Assembly (NCBI RefSeq): GCF_025136295.1
Contig: NZ_CP062788.1
Location: 1,581,001 to 1,645,000 of the forward strand
Reading direction: 5' to 3'
Length of the DNA stretch: 64,000 nt
Source of the DNA: Aestuariispira ectoiniformans
GTDB lineage: Bacteria > Pseudomonadota > Alphaproteobacteria > UBA8366 > Aestuariispiraceae
Part shown: positions 50,651 through 60,083 of the stretch, piece after piece
Layout: each line of letters begins with the position of its first letter
How positions within the stretch are numbered: the first letter of the stretch is position 1
Notes under the pieces: generated by a model
What the model saw: the letters and a program-made list of their open reading frames with translations, nothing else
Database searches by the model: none
Told to the model about the DNA's origin: nothing
Position numbers and translations under genes: made by a program

Positions 50651-51904
50651 ATGCATGTTCGTCACCCAATCTGGCTACGTAAGGCAGGCGCTCCCGGCGC
50701 CGAAGCTTTTGCAATTCTATTCACCTTTGAAAGCTTTGCCCGCGCGACGATGTCCTCGGTCCTGCCGCTCGATGCCCTGCGATATCTGGGTGATGCCAGC
50801 TCGGTCAGCAGCCTCTATTTTCTGATTGGTCTGGTCGGCATTGCCTGTGGCTTTTGCGTGCCCTTGTTTATTCAGTGGACGGCCCGGCGGTGGGTTTATA
50901 CAGGCGGGGCGCTGATTTTGGCGGCTGCGCCGGCATCCATGATGGCGGGTACGCTGGAAGGCCAGATTGCGGGCATGTTGTTCCGGGTCATCGGGACGGT
51001 CACCCTGACCATCTGCCTCAACCTCTATGTGCTGGACTATATCGCCAAGCATGAACTGAGCAAGGCAGAGCCCAAGCGGGTTTTCTATTCTGCTGTGGCC
51101 TGGACGACCGGCCCTGCCCTCGGCACCTTTCTCTATACCCAGGTTGCCCCGGAAGCAGCCTATGCCACGGGGCTTGCATTCGCCCTGATCAGCCTGACCT
51201 ATTTCTGGCGCTTGCGCCTGTCGGACAAGTCGCCGATCGGGGCAGCGCGCAGGCCCGCCCCCAATCCATTGGCGAATATCGGGAAGTTCCTGCGGCGTCC
51301 GCGTCTGGTTCTCGGCTGGATTGTTGCCCTGGGGCGCAGTTCCTGGTGGGCCATGCTGTTTATCTATACGCCGATCTTTGCCGTGCAGACAGGGCTTGGC
51401 GCGATGGTGGGCGGGATGCTGGTCTCCACGGCGTCCGGGTTCTTGTTCCTGTTGCCGCTGCTGACGCGCTTTTTGCGGGCCAAAGGTTTGCGCCGCGTCC
51501 TGACCCTGGGCTTTGCGGGGGCAGGCCTGTCAACCGCGGCAATCGCGGCCACTATCGACTATCCCTATGTAGCGGTCGGTTTCCTGTTGTTGTCCGCCGT
51601 TTTTGTGGTGCTGCTGGATCTTGTCGGGAATATGACCTTCCTGCTGGCGGTCAAACCGGGTGAACGGTCCGATATGACATCGGTCTATGCCACCTATCGC
51701 GATGTGGCGGAAATTTCTGCGCCGGGTGTGTTCTCCATTGTCCTGCGCAGCTTTGACCTGGCCGCCGTCTATCTGGTCACCAGCTTTGTCATGCTTGGGA
51801 TGGCGAGACTGGCCATGGTTGTTCACCCGCGCCTGGGACTGGATCGCGCGTATGACAGCAAGTACCAGAATGCGGACAGGATCGCGGGTGCCGCAGGCAG
51901 TTAG
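50651..51904 (+). CDS. MFS transporter
   Basis: Membrane transporter of 417 residues with about twelve helices (FEAFAILFTFESFARATMSSVLPLDALRYLG-type start, then FLIGLVGIACGFCVPLFI, TGGALILAAAPASMMAG, FLLLSAVFVVLLDLVGNMTFLLAV). Classical MFS loop motifs are weak, so I cannot name the subfamily. ATG 50651 is used in place of an upstream TTG. The LysR regulator is divergent; the GNAT gene converges from the other side, 6 bases away. Confidence 0.85.
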   Translation: MHVRHPIWLRKAGAPGAEAFAILFTFESFARATMSSVLPLDALRYLGDASSVSSLYFLIGLVGIACGFCVPLFIQWTARRWVYTGGALILAAAPASMMAGTLEGQIAGMLFRVIGTVTLTICLNLYVLDYIAKHELSKAEPKRVFYSAVAWTTGPALGTFLYTQVAPEAAYATGLAFALISLTYFWRLRLSDKSPIGAARRPAPNPLANIGKFLRRPRLVLGWIVALGRSSWWAMLFIYTPIFAVQTGLGAMVGGMLVSTASGFLFLLPLLTRFLRAKGLRRVLTLGFAGAGLSTAAIAATIDYPYVAVGFLLLSAVFVVLLDLVGNMTFLLAVKPGERSDMTSVYATYRDVAEISAPGVFSIVLRSFDLAAVYLVTSFVMLGMARLAMVVHPRLGLDRAYDSKYQNADRIAGAAGS

Positions 51905-51910
51905 GCGCGA

Positions 51911-52369
51911 TTAGAAGGACAGTTTCATCCCGGCGTGGGTCTCCTCGAAACCCAGGGCTTCGTAAAAGCGTTTGGCATCCGGGCGGCGTATGTCGGTGGT
52001 GAGCTGCACAAGGCCGCAACCGGCGTCGCGGGCCTGTTCTATGGCATATTTGAAAACCCTCGTGCCGATTTGCTTCCCACGGTGCCTGGATGAAACGCGT
52101 ACACCGTCGATCTGTGCGCGTTTCATACCCTTGCGGGCGAGACCGGGAATGATGGTCAACTGGATGCAGGCGACAACCTTGCCATCAATCTCCCCGACCA
52201 GAATGTCGTTGCCTTCCTGCGCCGTAATGGCGGCCATGGCCTCGGTATAGTCGGCGGCGAGAGGGCGGCTGTTGTCCTCGCGCGTTGCGCCGATTTCATC
52301 GTCGGCCAGAAGATCGACAATGGCGGGGAGGTCATCAGCCTCCGCATGGCGAAAGGAGAGGTCCGGCAT
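51911..52369 (-). CDS. GNAT family N-acetyltransferase
   Basis: Acetyl-CoA-dependent acyltransferase of 152 residues. The fold is visible from LSFRHAEADDLPAIVDLLADDEIG through ACIQLTIIPGLARKGMKRAQIDGVRV to the acetyl-CoA loop SSRHRGKQIGTRVFKYAIEQARDAGC (R-x-x-G-x-G/I type) and RRPDAKRFYEALGF. The acceptor is unknown. ATG 52369 overlaps the stop of glcF (ATGA), so it is the last gene of the glcDEF transcript. Confidence 0.9.
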   Translation of the reverse strand: MPDLSFRHAEADDLPAIVDLLADDEIGATREDNSRPLAADYTEAMAAITAQEGNDILVGEIDGKVVACIQLTIIPGLARKGMKRAQIDGVRVSSRHRGKQIGTRVFKYAIEQARDAGCGLVQLTTDIRRPDAKRFYEALGFEETHAGMKLSF

Positions 52370-53655
52370 CAGGCTATCCCTTCGGGTTTGGGGCCGCCGG
52401 TTGCCCAGTCCAGAAGCTCCACCGTGTGGACCATGGGGATTTCCGTGCCGCTGCTGATCTGGGTCATGCAGCCGATATTGCCGGCGGCAATCACATCGGG
52501 TTTCGTTGCCTCGATATTGGCGACCTTGCGATGTTTCAGCCTGTCGGCGATTTCCGGCTGCATCAGGTTATAAGTCCCCGCCGATCCGCAGCAGAGATGG
52601 CCTTCGGCGGGTGAGACAACCTCAAAACCCGCCTTTGTCAGAAGCTGTTTGGGCAGGTCGGTGATCTTCTGACCATGCTGCATGGAACAGGCGGAATGGT
52701 AGGCCACGCGCAGTTTTGCCGACGTCTCGGTTGCCGGTAACTCGATATCGTACAGGAATTCAGTGACATCCTTGGTGAGGGCCGAGACGCGGGCGGCGTT
52801 TTCCGCCATAGCCTCATCGGTGCGGAACATGAAGCCGTAGTCTTTTACCGTCGTGCCGCAGCCCGATGCGTTGATAATGATGGCATCCAGACCCTTGCCA
52901 TCCATTTCCCTGACCCAGGCATTGATATTGGCACCTGCCTGGGCATGGCTTTTTTCCACCTTTCCCATGTGATGGACCAGCGCCCCGCAGCAACCCGCAC
53001 CATCGGGGATAACAACGTCATAGCCGCAACGGGTCAGCAGGCGCACGGTGGCCTCATTAATTGCCGGGTCCAGAACTTGCTGCGCACAGCCTGTCATCAA
53101 GGCCACCCGCCCCTTACAAGCCCCATTCGCACGGTGGGTCTGGGGAATGTCGGCCAGGGACGGACGTTCCAGCTTTTTGGGCGCCATGCGGATCATGCCT
53201 TTCAGCCGTCCCGGCATTAGCGGGGCCAGCGGCCGTGCCAGCCAGGCCCCGGCAAGCGCGATGCGGAAAAGTCCCGGGTTGGGCAGGACGGTGGCCAATA
53301 TGGTCCGTAGCATCCGTTCCGGCAGCGGGCGCTGATAAGTCTTTTCGATATGATGGCGGGCGTGGTCCACCAGATGCATGTAATTCACGCCCGACGGGCA
53401 GGTGGTCATACAGCTCAGGCAGCTTAGGCAGCGGTCGATATGTTTGACCAGTTTGTCGGACGCCGGTTTACCTTTCTCCAGCGTGTCCTTGATCTGATAG
53501 ATGCGTCCGCGCGGACTGTCCAACTCGTCGCCCAGGGTGACGTAGGTCGGGCAGGTGGCCGTGCAAAAGCCGCAATGCACGCATTTGCGCAGGATGCTTT
53601 CCGCTTCCTGGATATCCGGGTCGGCCAGTTGGGCCAGCGTGAAATTCGTCTGCAT
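52369..53655 (-). CDS. glcF: Glycolate oxidase iron-sulfur subunit
   Basis: Subunit of 428 residues that passes electrons from glycolate to the respiratory chain. Two 4Fe-4S motifs are complete: C25-C28-C31-C35 in CVHCGFCTATCPTYV and C76-C79-C82-C86 in CLSCLSCMTTCPSG. Two CCG domains follow, GCCGALVHHMGKVEKSH and CCGSAGTYNLMQPEIADRL. ATG 53655 starts four bases after the glcE stop; the frame start at 53709 is upstream of any homology. The end is coupled to the GNAT gene. Confidence 0.95.
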   Translation of the reverse strand: MQTNFTLAQLADPDIQEAESILRKCVHCGFCTATCPTYVTLGDELDSPRGRIYQIKDTLEKGKPASDKLVKHIDRCLSCLSCMTTCPSGVNYMHLVDHARHHIEKTYQRPLPERMLRTILATVLPNPGLFRIALAGAWLARPLAPLMPGRLKGMIRMAPKKLERPSLADIPQTHRANGACKGRVALMTGCAQQVLDPAINEATVRLLTRCGYDVVIPDGAGCCGALVHHMGKVEKSHAQAGANINAWVREMDGKGLDAIIINASGCGTTVKDYGFMFRTDEAMAENAARVSALTKDVTEFLYDIELPATETSAKLRVAYHSACSMQHGQKITDLPKQLLTKAGFEVVSPAEGHLCCGSAGTYNLMQPEIADRLKHRKVANIEATKPDVIAAGNIGCMTQISSGTEIPMVHTVELLDWATGGPKPEGIA

Positions 53656-53659
53656 TCCG

Positions 53660-54895
53660 TTATCCTCCCACCACCATACGGCCCGGATTGAACAGGCCGT
53701 GTGGGTCAAAGCTGGCCTTCAACCGTTTGGAAAGGGCCGTAAGGGCGGGGGGCTGCGGTTCAAAAACCGGGATGGCGGCGCGCAGATCTGCACTGCCGCG
53801 GATCAGGGTCGCATGTCCGCCGAATTGGGAAACGGCATCCCTGACAAGGCCGTCGGCGCCGGTCTTGGGCGCGTCCGTTGCCAGCCAGATCAGGCCGCCA
53901 CCCCAATCCAGAAAGGCATCGACCCCCTTCAACTCGCGTAAGGCTGCGATGACCGAAGGGCCATTTGACGGGGCGGTGGAAATTTTCCAGACCACGCGGT
54001 CATCACCCGCCTGACAGAAGGGGGAGACGTCACGTATTTCGGTCCAGAAGGTGTTGCTGTTGTGGCTGTGGAGTTCTTCGGTTTCGCCGAAGCCCGCGAG
54101 GCGTTTGCGCAAGTCGTCACAGCGATAGGCCACTGACGGGGCGGGGCCTTCCACCCGGATGGCGATAAGCGAGGCTCCCGACTGACGGACATAATCGACC
54201 TGCGACAGGGCGGCGGCGGTTTCCGGCAGCCAGCAGGCGGCGGAAACCTCATTCGGGCTGTTGAGGGCGGATGCCATCGCCCGGGAGGCGTCTTTCAGGG
54301 CGACGCCCCGCACCAGAACAGTGCGGGACTTTTCCGGGCGCGGCAGAACCTTGACCGTGACTTCATGCATGGCCGCCAGCGTGCCCCAACTGCCGCAAAG
54401 CAGCTTACAAAGGTCATAGCCGGTGACGTTTTTCACCACGCGTCCGCCTGATTTGAAGGCTTCGCCCCGGCCAGAGACCGCCTTGAAACCGAGGAAATGG
54501 TCCCGTACCGCACCCGCCTGCACCCGGCGAGGACCGGCAAGATTGCTTGCGATCAGCCCGCCGATGGTTCCCTTGTTATCCCGGCTGCCGGTCAGCAATG
54601 CGCCATAGTTCGGCGGCTCGAATGCCAGCATCTGGTTTTTCTCGGCAAGTGCCGCCTCGATTTCCGCCAATGGCGTTCCGGCCCTGGCAGAGAGGATCAG
54701 TTCTTCTGGCTCATAAAGGGTGATGCCGCTGATCCCGCTCAGGTCCAGGTTCGTCGCAGTACGCTCGCTACGACCGATCGTGTCCTTGCTGTTCAGGCCG
54801 TGCAGATTTAGCGGCTTTTCTTCGGATGCCGCCCAGGATACGGCCTCAAGAAGTTGTTCCGGCGTCTCCGGTTTCAGGGTCGAAAAGTCAGTCAT
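53660..54895 (-). CDS. glcE: Glycolate oxidase FAD-binding subunit
   Basis: Second, shorter flavin-type subunit of glycolate oxidase, 411 residues. The FAD_binding_4 region shows LNLHGLNSKDTIGR, ITLYEPEELILSARAGTPLAEIEAALAEKNQMLAFEPP and GGLIASNLAGPRRVQAGAVRDHFLGFKAVSGRGEAFKSGGRVVKNVTGYDLCKL, all typical of GlcE. The C-terminus SFDPHGLFNPGRM is the family end motif. ATG 54895 lies 10 bases after glcD, confirming a common mRNA. Confidence 0.95.
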   Translation of the reverse strand: MTDFSTLKPETPEQLLEAVSWAASEEKPLNLHGLNSKDTIGRSERTATNLDLSGISGITLYEPEELILSARAGTPLAEIEAALAEKNQMLAFEPPNYGALLTGSRDNKGTIGGLIASNLAGPRRVQAGAVRDHFLGFKAVSGRGEAFKSGGRVVKNVTGYDLCKLLCGSWGTLAAMHEVTVKVLPRPEKSRTVLVRGVALKDASRAMASALNSPNEVSAACWLPETAAALSQVDYVRQSGASLIAIRVEGPAPSVAYRCDDLRKRLAGFGETEELHSHNSNTFWTEIRDVSPFCQAGDDRVVWKISTAPSNGPSVIAALRELKGVDAFLDWGGGLIWLATDAPKTGADGLVRDAVSQFGGHATLIRGSADLRAAIPVFEPQPPALTALSKRLKASFDPHGLFNPGRMVVGG

Positions 54896-54905
54896 GAATG
54901 GCCCC

Positions 54906-56393
54906 TCAGAAACGCGGGATGTCGGGAAAGGGCAATTGCCCCTTGTGAATATGCATGCGGCCCAGTTCCGCACAGCGATGCAACTCCGGGAACACCTTGC
55001 CGGGGTTCAGATATCCGCCGCTGTCAAAGGCGCATTTGACTCGCTGTTGCTGTTTCAGGTCGGCCTCGTTGAACATGGACCCCATCAGGTCGCGTTTTTC
55101 AACACCGACCCCATGTTCCCCGGTCAGTACACCGCCGACTTCAACGCAAAGCTTGAGGATATCAGCACCGAATTCTTCTGCCTTGTCCAACTCGCCCGGC
55201 TTGTTGGCGTCATACATGATGAGCGGATGCAGATTGCCGTCGCCTGCATGGAACACATTGGCGACGCCCAATCCGTAATGATCGGACAAGCGGCGCATTT
55301 CCGACAGGACCTTGGGCAGTTGATGGCGCGGGATGGTCCCGTCCATACAGTAATAGTCCGGGGTGATCCGGCCGACGGCGGGGAAGGCGGCCTTGCGCCC
55401 GGCCCAGAAACTGAGCCGTTCCTCGTCAGTCTGGGAAATACGCAGGGATGTTGCACCTTTGCTTTCGGCGATTTCCTTCACCCGGTCGATCAGATAGTCC
55501 ACCTCCGCTTCCGGACCGTCCAGTTCCACGATCAACAGGGCTTCCGCGTCCCGGGGATAACCCGCATTCACGAAATCCTCCGCCGCATTGATGGCGGGAT
55601 GATCCATCATCTCCATGCCGCCGGGGATGATCCCCGCGCCGATGACGGCGGCAACGCAATCGCCTGCGGCCTCAGAACTGTCAAAGCCGATTAAAAGGGC
55701 GCGGGCTGTCTCCGGCCGGGGGAGCAGGCGCACGGTGACTTCGGTAACAACCCCTAACAGTCCTTCCGACCCTGTCAGCAGGCCCAGCAGGTCATAGCCA
55801 CCGGAATCCATATGCTTGCCGCCGATACGCATGATCTCGCCGTTCATGGTGACCAGTTCGATGCCCAGCAGGTTGTTGGTGGTCAGGCCGTATTTCAGGC
55901 AGTGCACGCCGCCGGAGTTTTCCGCCACGTTGCCGCCAATGGTGCAGGCGATCTGGCTGGACGGGTCGGGCGCGTAATAGAAACCGTCGGCGATTACGGC
56001 GTTGCTGATCCCCAGATTGGTGACGCCCGGCTGGACCCGCGCACAGCGGTTGTCGTAATCGACTTCCAGGATACGGTTGAATTTGGACAAGCCCAGCAGG
56101 ATGCCGTCGGCCAGAGGCAGCGCGCCGCCGCTGAGCGAGGTGCCAGCGCCGCGCGGGACAACCTTTACCCCATTCTCATGGCAGTATTTCAGCACGTCGG
56201 CCACCTGATCCACCGTTTCCGGCAGAACCACAATCAGCGGCAGGGTCTTATAGGCGGTGAGGCCGTCGGTCTCGAAAGGACGTAGTTCGTCTTCGTCGAC
56301 AATCACGCCCTCGCCGGGCACGATCCGGCGCAAATCTTCAGCGATATTGAGACGACGCGCGATTACATCGGCGTCGGGTTTCGGCATTTCCAT
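54906..56393 (-). CDS. glcD: Glycolate oxidase FAD-linked subunit
   Basis: Catalytic flavoprotein of 495 residues that oxidises glycolate to glyoxylate. Landmarks: PRGAGTSLSGGALPLADGILLGLSKFNRILEVD, GGNVAENSGGVHCLKYG, GSEGLLGVVTEVTVRLLPRPE and the C-terminal VLTGEHGVGVEKRDLM, all found in GlcD. I start at ATG 56393; the frame extends to 56609 without homology. It is the first gene of the glcD-glcE-glcF-GNAT operon. No GlcC-type GntR regulator is beside it; the divergent AraC gene is 244 bases away. Confidence 0.95.
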   Translation of the reverse strand: MEMPKPDADVIARRLNIAEDLRRIVPGEGVIVDEDELRPFETDGLTAYKTLPLIVVLPETVDQVADVLKYCHENGVKVVPRGAGTSLSGGALPLADGILLGLSKFNRILEVDYDNRCARVQPGVTNLGISNAVIADGFYYAPDPSSQIACTIGGNVAENSGGVHCLKYGLTTNNLLGIELVTMNGEIMRIGGKHMDSGGYDLLGLLTGSEGLLGVVTEVTVRLLPRPETARALLIGFDSSEAAGDCVAAVIGAGIIPGGMEMMDHPAINAAEDFVNAGYPRDAEALLIVELDGPEAEVDYLIDRVKEIAESKGATSLRISQTDEERLSFWAGRKAAFPAVGRITPDYYCMDGTIPRHQLPKVLSEMRRLSDHYGLGVANVFHAGDGNLHPLIMYDANKPGELDKAEEFGADILKLCVEVGGVLTGEHGVGVEKRDLMGSMFNEADLKQQQRVKCAFDSGGYLNPGKVFPELHRCAELGRMHIHKGQLPFPDIPRF

Positions 56394-56636
56394 GAATGTC
56401 GATCCTATGCTCCCTGGGAAGCCTGACAAAGGCAGGCATTCTTCTCTTTGGCGAATACTATAAGTGCATACCACGAAGGCGAAAAGACCCTGCCCCAGTC
56501 TATTCTTGTGACGGGGGAGAAAGGATGCGCCCGACGGGGGCTTCCGTCGATCGTGGATTGCTGTCACAATTACCTTGGATTTTAGATAAAAGGCGAGTGG
56601 CGGTTCCAAGGGGACTTCCAGGTTATTTCAGTCCGC

Positions 56637-57632
56637 ATGGGCATTGGGGGGCAAGTGGCGAAAAACAGCAGCACCGGGGCAGGGGCGCCCTTTCAGCGTT
56701 TGTCGACGATGTCGCAACGCGAGGATCACCGCTTTGATTTCTGGCGCAGTCTGCACCCCCTGATTGATCTCGAAATACCAGACCGGCAGAAGGCAAAGAA
56801 CTATCGTGCGGAACTGCTTCATAGCGTCGGCGAGGACGGCACCGGCTTCGGCTTGACGCGCTCCGATGACACGATCGCGCATTTTGCCAAACCTGACGGT
56901 GCCTTCGTTCTCTTTACAATTCCATTGTCGGGCCAGGTGAACCTGGATTATGGACAGGATAGTCGGCAGACCCTGACGGCCTTGTCAGGCGTAACTGTGG
57001 TGGATGGTGCCCGGCCGATGACAACGGAAACAAGAGGGCTTTCCCATCTCTACCTGATGTTGGACCGTGACCGTGTCGTCCGGGCCCTTGGCGCGCGGGA
57101 TGAGCTTTTGGCGGATGGCGTTGTTTCCCTGCCGCCGGGCGGGCTGACGGCCATGCTGGCATCTCATCTGATGACGATGGCACGTGAAGGGGAGCAATTC
57201 GACGCAGAAGCAGGCGAGATTGCCATGAAGGCGGCGGCGGATCTCGCCTTGGGGGCCATAGCACAGGCCGGTCGGGCCGATGCACCGCTGGATGGTGAGC
57301 GTCATGGCAGTGCGCTTTATGTGGCGGCATGCCGCTATATTGAACTGAACCTTGGTAATCCGGACCTGACCGCAGAGACGATTGCGCAGAGCCTGGGTTG
57401 CTCCCGCACTCATCTTTATCGTGCCTTTGAAAACAGGAACAGTGGCATAGGAGAACGCATTCGGGTGGCCCGCCTCACCTATGCGACAGGACTGCTGTCA
57501 TTGGACCCGGCACGGCCTATCAAGCAAATTGCCCATGCGTCCGGTTATGGCTCGGCCGCGGCCTTTGCCCGTGCGTTTCGCGATCACACGGGGCTTAGCC
57601 CGACCGAATACCGGCTGAGGCCGTTGAGTTGA
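56637..57632 (+). CDS. AraC family transcriptional regulator (AraC-binding-like N-terminal domain)
   Basis: Regulator of 331 residues. The N-terminal region (about 60-210, FVLFTIPLSGQVNLDYGQDSRQTLTALSGVTVVDGARPMTT) fits the AraC_binding_2 type seen in FeaR-like proteins. The C-terminal HTH is intact: DLTAETIAQSLGCSRTHLYRAFENRNSGIGERIRVARLTYA and IKQIAHASGYGSAAAFARAFRDHTGLSPTEYR. The start is uncertain, with ATG 56637 and ATG 56709 both open. A tandem direct repeat lies directly downstream, before the SulP gene, so that gene is the likely target. Confidence 0.88.
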   Translation: MGIGGQVAKNSSTGAGAPFQRLSTMSQREDHRFDFWRSLHPLIDLEIPDRQKAKNYRAELLHSVGEDGTGFGLTRSDDTIAHFAKPDGAFVLFTIPLSGQVNLDYGQDSRQTLTALSGVTVVDGARPMTTETRGLSHLYLMLDRDRVVRALGARDELLADGVVSLPPGGLTAMLASHLMTMAREGEQFDAEAGEIAMKAAADLALGAIAQAGRADAPLDGERHGSALYVAACRYIELNLGNPDLTAETIAQSLGCSRTHLYRAFENRNSGIGERIRVARLTYATGLLSLDPARPIKQIAHASGYGSAAAFARAFRDHTGLSPTEYRLRPLS

Positions 57633-57659
57633 CCGTCTTCTCTCGCGGAAATGCCAGCC

Positions 57660-57687
57660 ATGGGACATCTGGTGGCATGATGGGACA
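57660..57687 (+). promoter_or_regulatory. Direct repeats between AraC and SulP genes
   Basis: ATGGGACA occurs at 57660-57667 and again at 57680-57687, exactly 20 bases apart. AraC-type proteins bind such tandem sites about two helical turns apart. An additional inverted ATGCCA/TGGCAT pair surrounds the first copy. Confidence 0.4.
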
Positions 57688-57785
57688 CACTGCATAGCCC
57701 ATTCTGATTATCCTGCGGAAAAATATGACTTTTCCTCCATGACCGTCACCATGCGGACAGGAAGGGAAGGCTCCGGGGACATGAA

Positions 57786-59999
57786 ATGAGCTTGCTGCAA
57801 ACAACAGAAATAAAACCCGCCTCCTATCTGGCCGACCTGATGGCGGGTGGGCTGGCGGCGATGGACAATTTCCTTCTCTGCATTGCTTTCGCGGCCCTTC
57901 TGTTCGGGGGCAGTCTGGAGCCCTATCTGGGCCCCGGCTTAAGCCTCTTCCTGATTGGCTGTGCCATTACGGCGACTGTCGTCGCACTGACCTCCGGGTT
58001 GGCCTGCAACATTGCCGGAACCCAGGAAAAGGCCCCCGCGATCCTTGCAGGGTCAACCCTGCTTGTGACACTGCAGGATGCACGCCTGGGAAGCTCGGAC
58101 GAACATATGATAACCGTGGTCGTGCTGATTGCATTGACCACATTCCTCTTCGGGGCTGTGTTGCTGTTGGTGGCGCGGTTCAATCTGGGGCGCTTCATCC
58201 AGCTTATCCCCTTTCCTGTTATCTGCGGGTTTCTTATCGGGGCCGGCTGTCTTCTTGTCCTGGCCGCGCTCAAGCTTGTGCTGAATCCGGCAGAGGGAAT
58301 TTTTGCCGCCCTGTACGGCCTATCGGCATCGCAGGGCTGGTTGCTGGCGGCTGCCATCCTTGCGGGAATTGCCTTGTTTACTGTAATGCGCCTTGTCCCG
58401 GGTAGCGTCACACTGCCTGTGGCGATTGTGCTGATGGTGGCGGGGTTTTACGGCATTGCGCTGTTCTCAGGTCATGACATGGATATCCTGCGTCAGACCG
58501 GGTGGCTGTTCGATGTTCGAATGAGCCAGTCCGGCAACAGCTTCGACTTTTTGGAGGCTGTTCCGGATGTAGGCATGGTGCTGTCGGCATTGCCGCTTGT
58601 TCTGTCGGTGGTCTTCCTGTCGGTGGTTGCGGCGATGATGAACCTGCGCGCCCTTGATATCAGCGATCTGGGGCCGCTGGACCTACGCCGGGAGCTGCGG
58701 TCCCACGGAAAGGCGAATGTTGTGGCGGCCCTGGCTGGCGGGTTGCCGGGATACAGCATGGTGGGCCTCACGGTCCTTGGTGCGCGCTTCGGGGCGTCGT
58801 CGCGTCTTGCGGGGTTGACGGTCGGCGGGCTTTGCCTGCTGTCTGTCTATATCGGAACCGAAATCGTGGCCTGGCTGCCGAAATTCATTGTCAGCGCGAT
58901 CATGCTGGTCGTCGCTTTTGAGTTTTTCAACGACTGGCTGGTCAGGCAGGTTCGATTCCTTGGCCGGGTTGACCTCGCCATCGTGGTTATTATCGCGGTC
59001 GTCATTACCCTTTTCGGTTTTCTGGAGGGGATTGCCGTCGGGATTCTCATTTCCTCTGTCGTTTTTGTTATCGAATATGCCCGCATTCCGGTCATCGACC
59101 GCATTGAAACGCTGGCAGAGCGCGGCTCGCCGGTACAGCGTGCGCCCGCCGCGCAGGAGTATCTGAGGGAGGTGGGGAAGAGTGCGATTATCTATCGCCT
59201 GAAAGGCTATTTGTTCTTCGGTTCTGCCAGCCGCGCCTGTGAGCAGATCCGACAGGATGTCCTGAGACGCGGCGGCATTGTGCGCCATGTGGTGCTGAAC
59301 CTGGGCTATGTGCATGGGGCCGATGTTTCGACCCTGCAATCCCTGACGCGCCTGACCCAATTTCTGGACAGTCAGCGGATTACCCTGACCCTGTGCGGTG
59401 TTTCACTTCGCCGGAAGTCCTTCATAGGTGGACGGTTTCAGGATTTCCCGTCTGTGGAATTTGCTGCCACCACCAGCGATGCCGCAGAGATGCTGGAGGA
59501 CCGCCTGATGGTGGGCTGGTCAGAGAATATGGGGCGCGATGACGACAGCGGCCTGCAGGGCCTTATGCGCCTGTGTGACACGGAGGCACGCGCGAAGGCG
59601 TTGTATGCCCATCTGCCCAAAGGTCATTTCAAGGATGGTGATGTGGTCTTCCATCAGGGGGACGCAGACCAGTCGGTGTTGCTGATCGACAGAGGGCGGG
59701 TGGAAATTGTCCATCAGGGAGGCGCAGACAGGCGCCGGACGCGTATCCGTACGTTTCTGCCGGGGGTTATGATTGGGGAGATGGCCTACTATCTGGGCCA
59801 TGGCGTGAGAACGGCCAGCGCCATTGCCCGCGGGCAGACGGATGTTTGCTATCTGTCGCTACCAGCCCTGCGGCAATTTGCAAAAGACAGGGAAGAATGC
59901 CTGCGCCTGGAGGCGGCTTTCCATGAGTTGATGGCCGCGATGATGGCGGAACGTCTGGATTTCCTGAACCAACGGGTGGAGATGCTGGAACACCAGTAA
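57786..59999 (+). CDS. SulP (SLC26) anion transporter with STAS and cyclic-nucleotide-binding domains
   Basis: Membrane protein of 737 residues. The SulP core occupies about 1-430 with many hydrophobic helices (LVDLMAGGLAAMDNF-type start, AGTQEKAPAILAG, GLPGYSMVGLTVLGARFGASSRLAG). A STAS domain follows at about 450-570 (KSAIIYRLKGYLFFGSA, VVLNLGYVHGADVSTLQSL), and a cNMP-binding domain at about 600-720 whose phosphate cassette reads IGEMAYYLGHGVRTASAIA, with the Gly-Glu and Arg kept. Transport may thus respond to cAMP or cGMP. The anion could be sulfate or bicarbonate. ATG 57786 is used, near GGAAGG. Confidence 0.9.
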   Translation: MSLLQTTEIKPASYLADLMAGGLAAMDNFLLCIAFAALLFGGSLEPYLGPGLSLFLIGCAITATVVALTSGLACNIAGTQEKAPAILAGSTLLVTLQDARLGSSDEHMITVVVLIALTTFLFGAVLLLVARFNLGRFIQLIPFPVICGFLIGAGCLLVLAALKLVLNPAEGIFAALYGLSASQGWLLAAAILAGIALFTVMRLVPGSVTLPVAIVLMVAGFYGIALFSGHDMDILRQTGWLFDVRMSQSGNSFDFLEAVPDVGMVLSALPLVLSVVFLSVVAAMMNLRALDISDLGPLDLRRELRSHGKANVVAALAGGLPGYSMVGLTVLGARFGASSRLAGLTVGGLCLLSVYIGTEIVAWLPKFIVSAIMLVVAFEFFNDWLVRQVRFLGRVDLAIVVIIAVVITLFGFLEGIAVGILISSVVFVIEYARIPVIDRIETLAERGSPVQRAPAAQEYLREVGKSAIIYRLKGYLFFGSASRACEQIRQDVLRRGGIVRHVVLNLGYVHGADVSTLQSLTRLTQFLDSQRITLTLCGVSLRRKSFIGGRFQDFPSVEFAATTSDAAEMLEDRLMVGWSENMGRDDDSGLQGLMRLCDTEARAKALYAHLPKGHFKDGDVVFHQGDADQSVLLIDRGRVEIVHQGGADRRRTRIRTFLPGVMIGEMAYYLGHGVRTASAIARGQTDVCYLSLPALRQFAKDREECLRLEAAFHELMAAMMAERLDFLNQRVEMLEHQ

Positions 60000-60034
60000 G
60001 CTGTTGGCGCCTGCCTGCCCTCTCTGCCAACAGC

Positions 60035-60060
60035 GAAGGCCCGGCAAATGCCGGGCCTTC
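60035..60060. terminator. Bidirectional hairpin between SulP and cpdB genes
   Basis: GAAGGCCCGGC and its exact complement form an 11-base stem around four bases. It sits between converging genes; flanking T runs are short on both strands. Confidence 0.7.
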
Positions 60061-60083
60061 ATTCTGCTTGTATCAGCCTGTCG

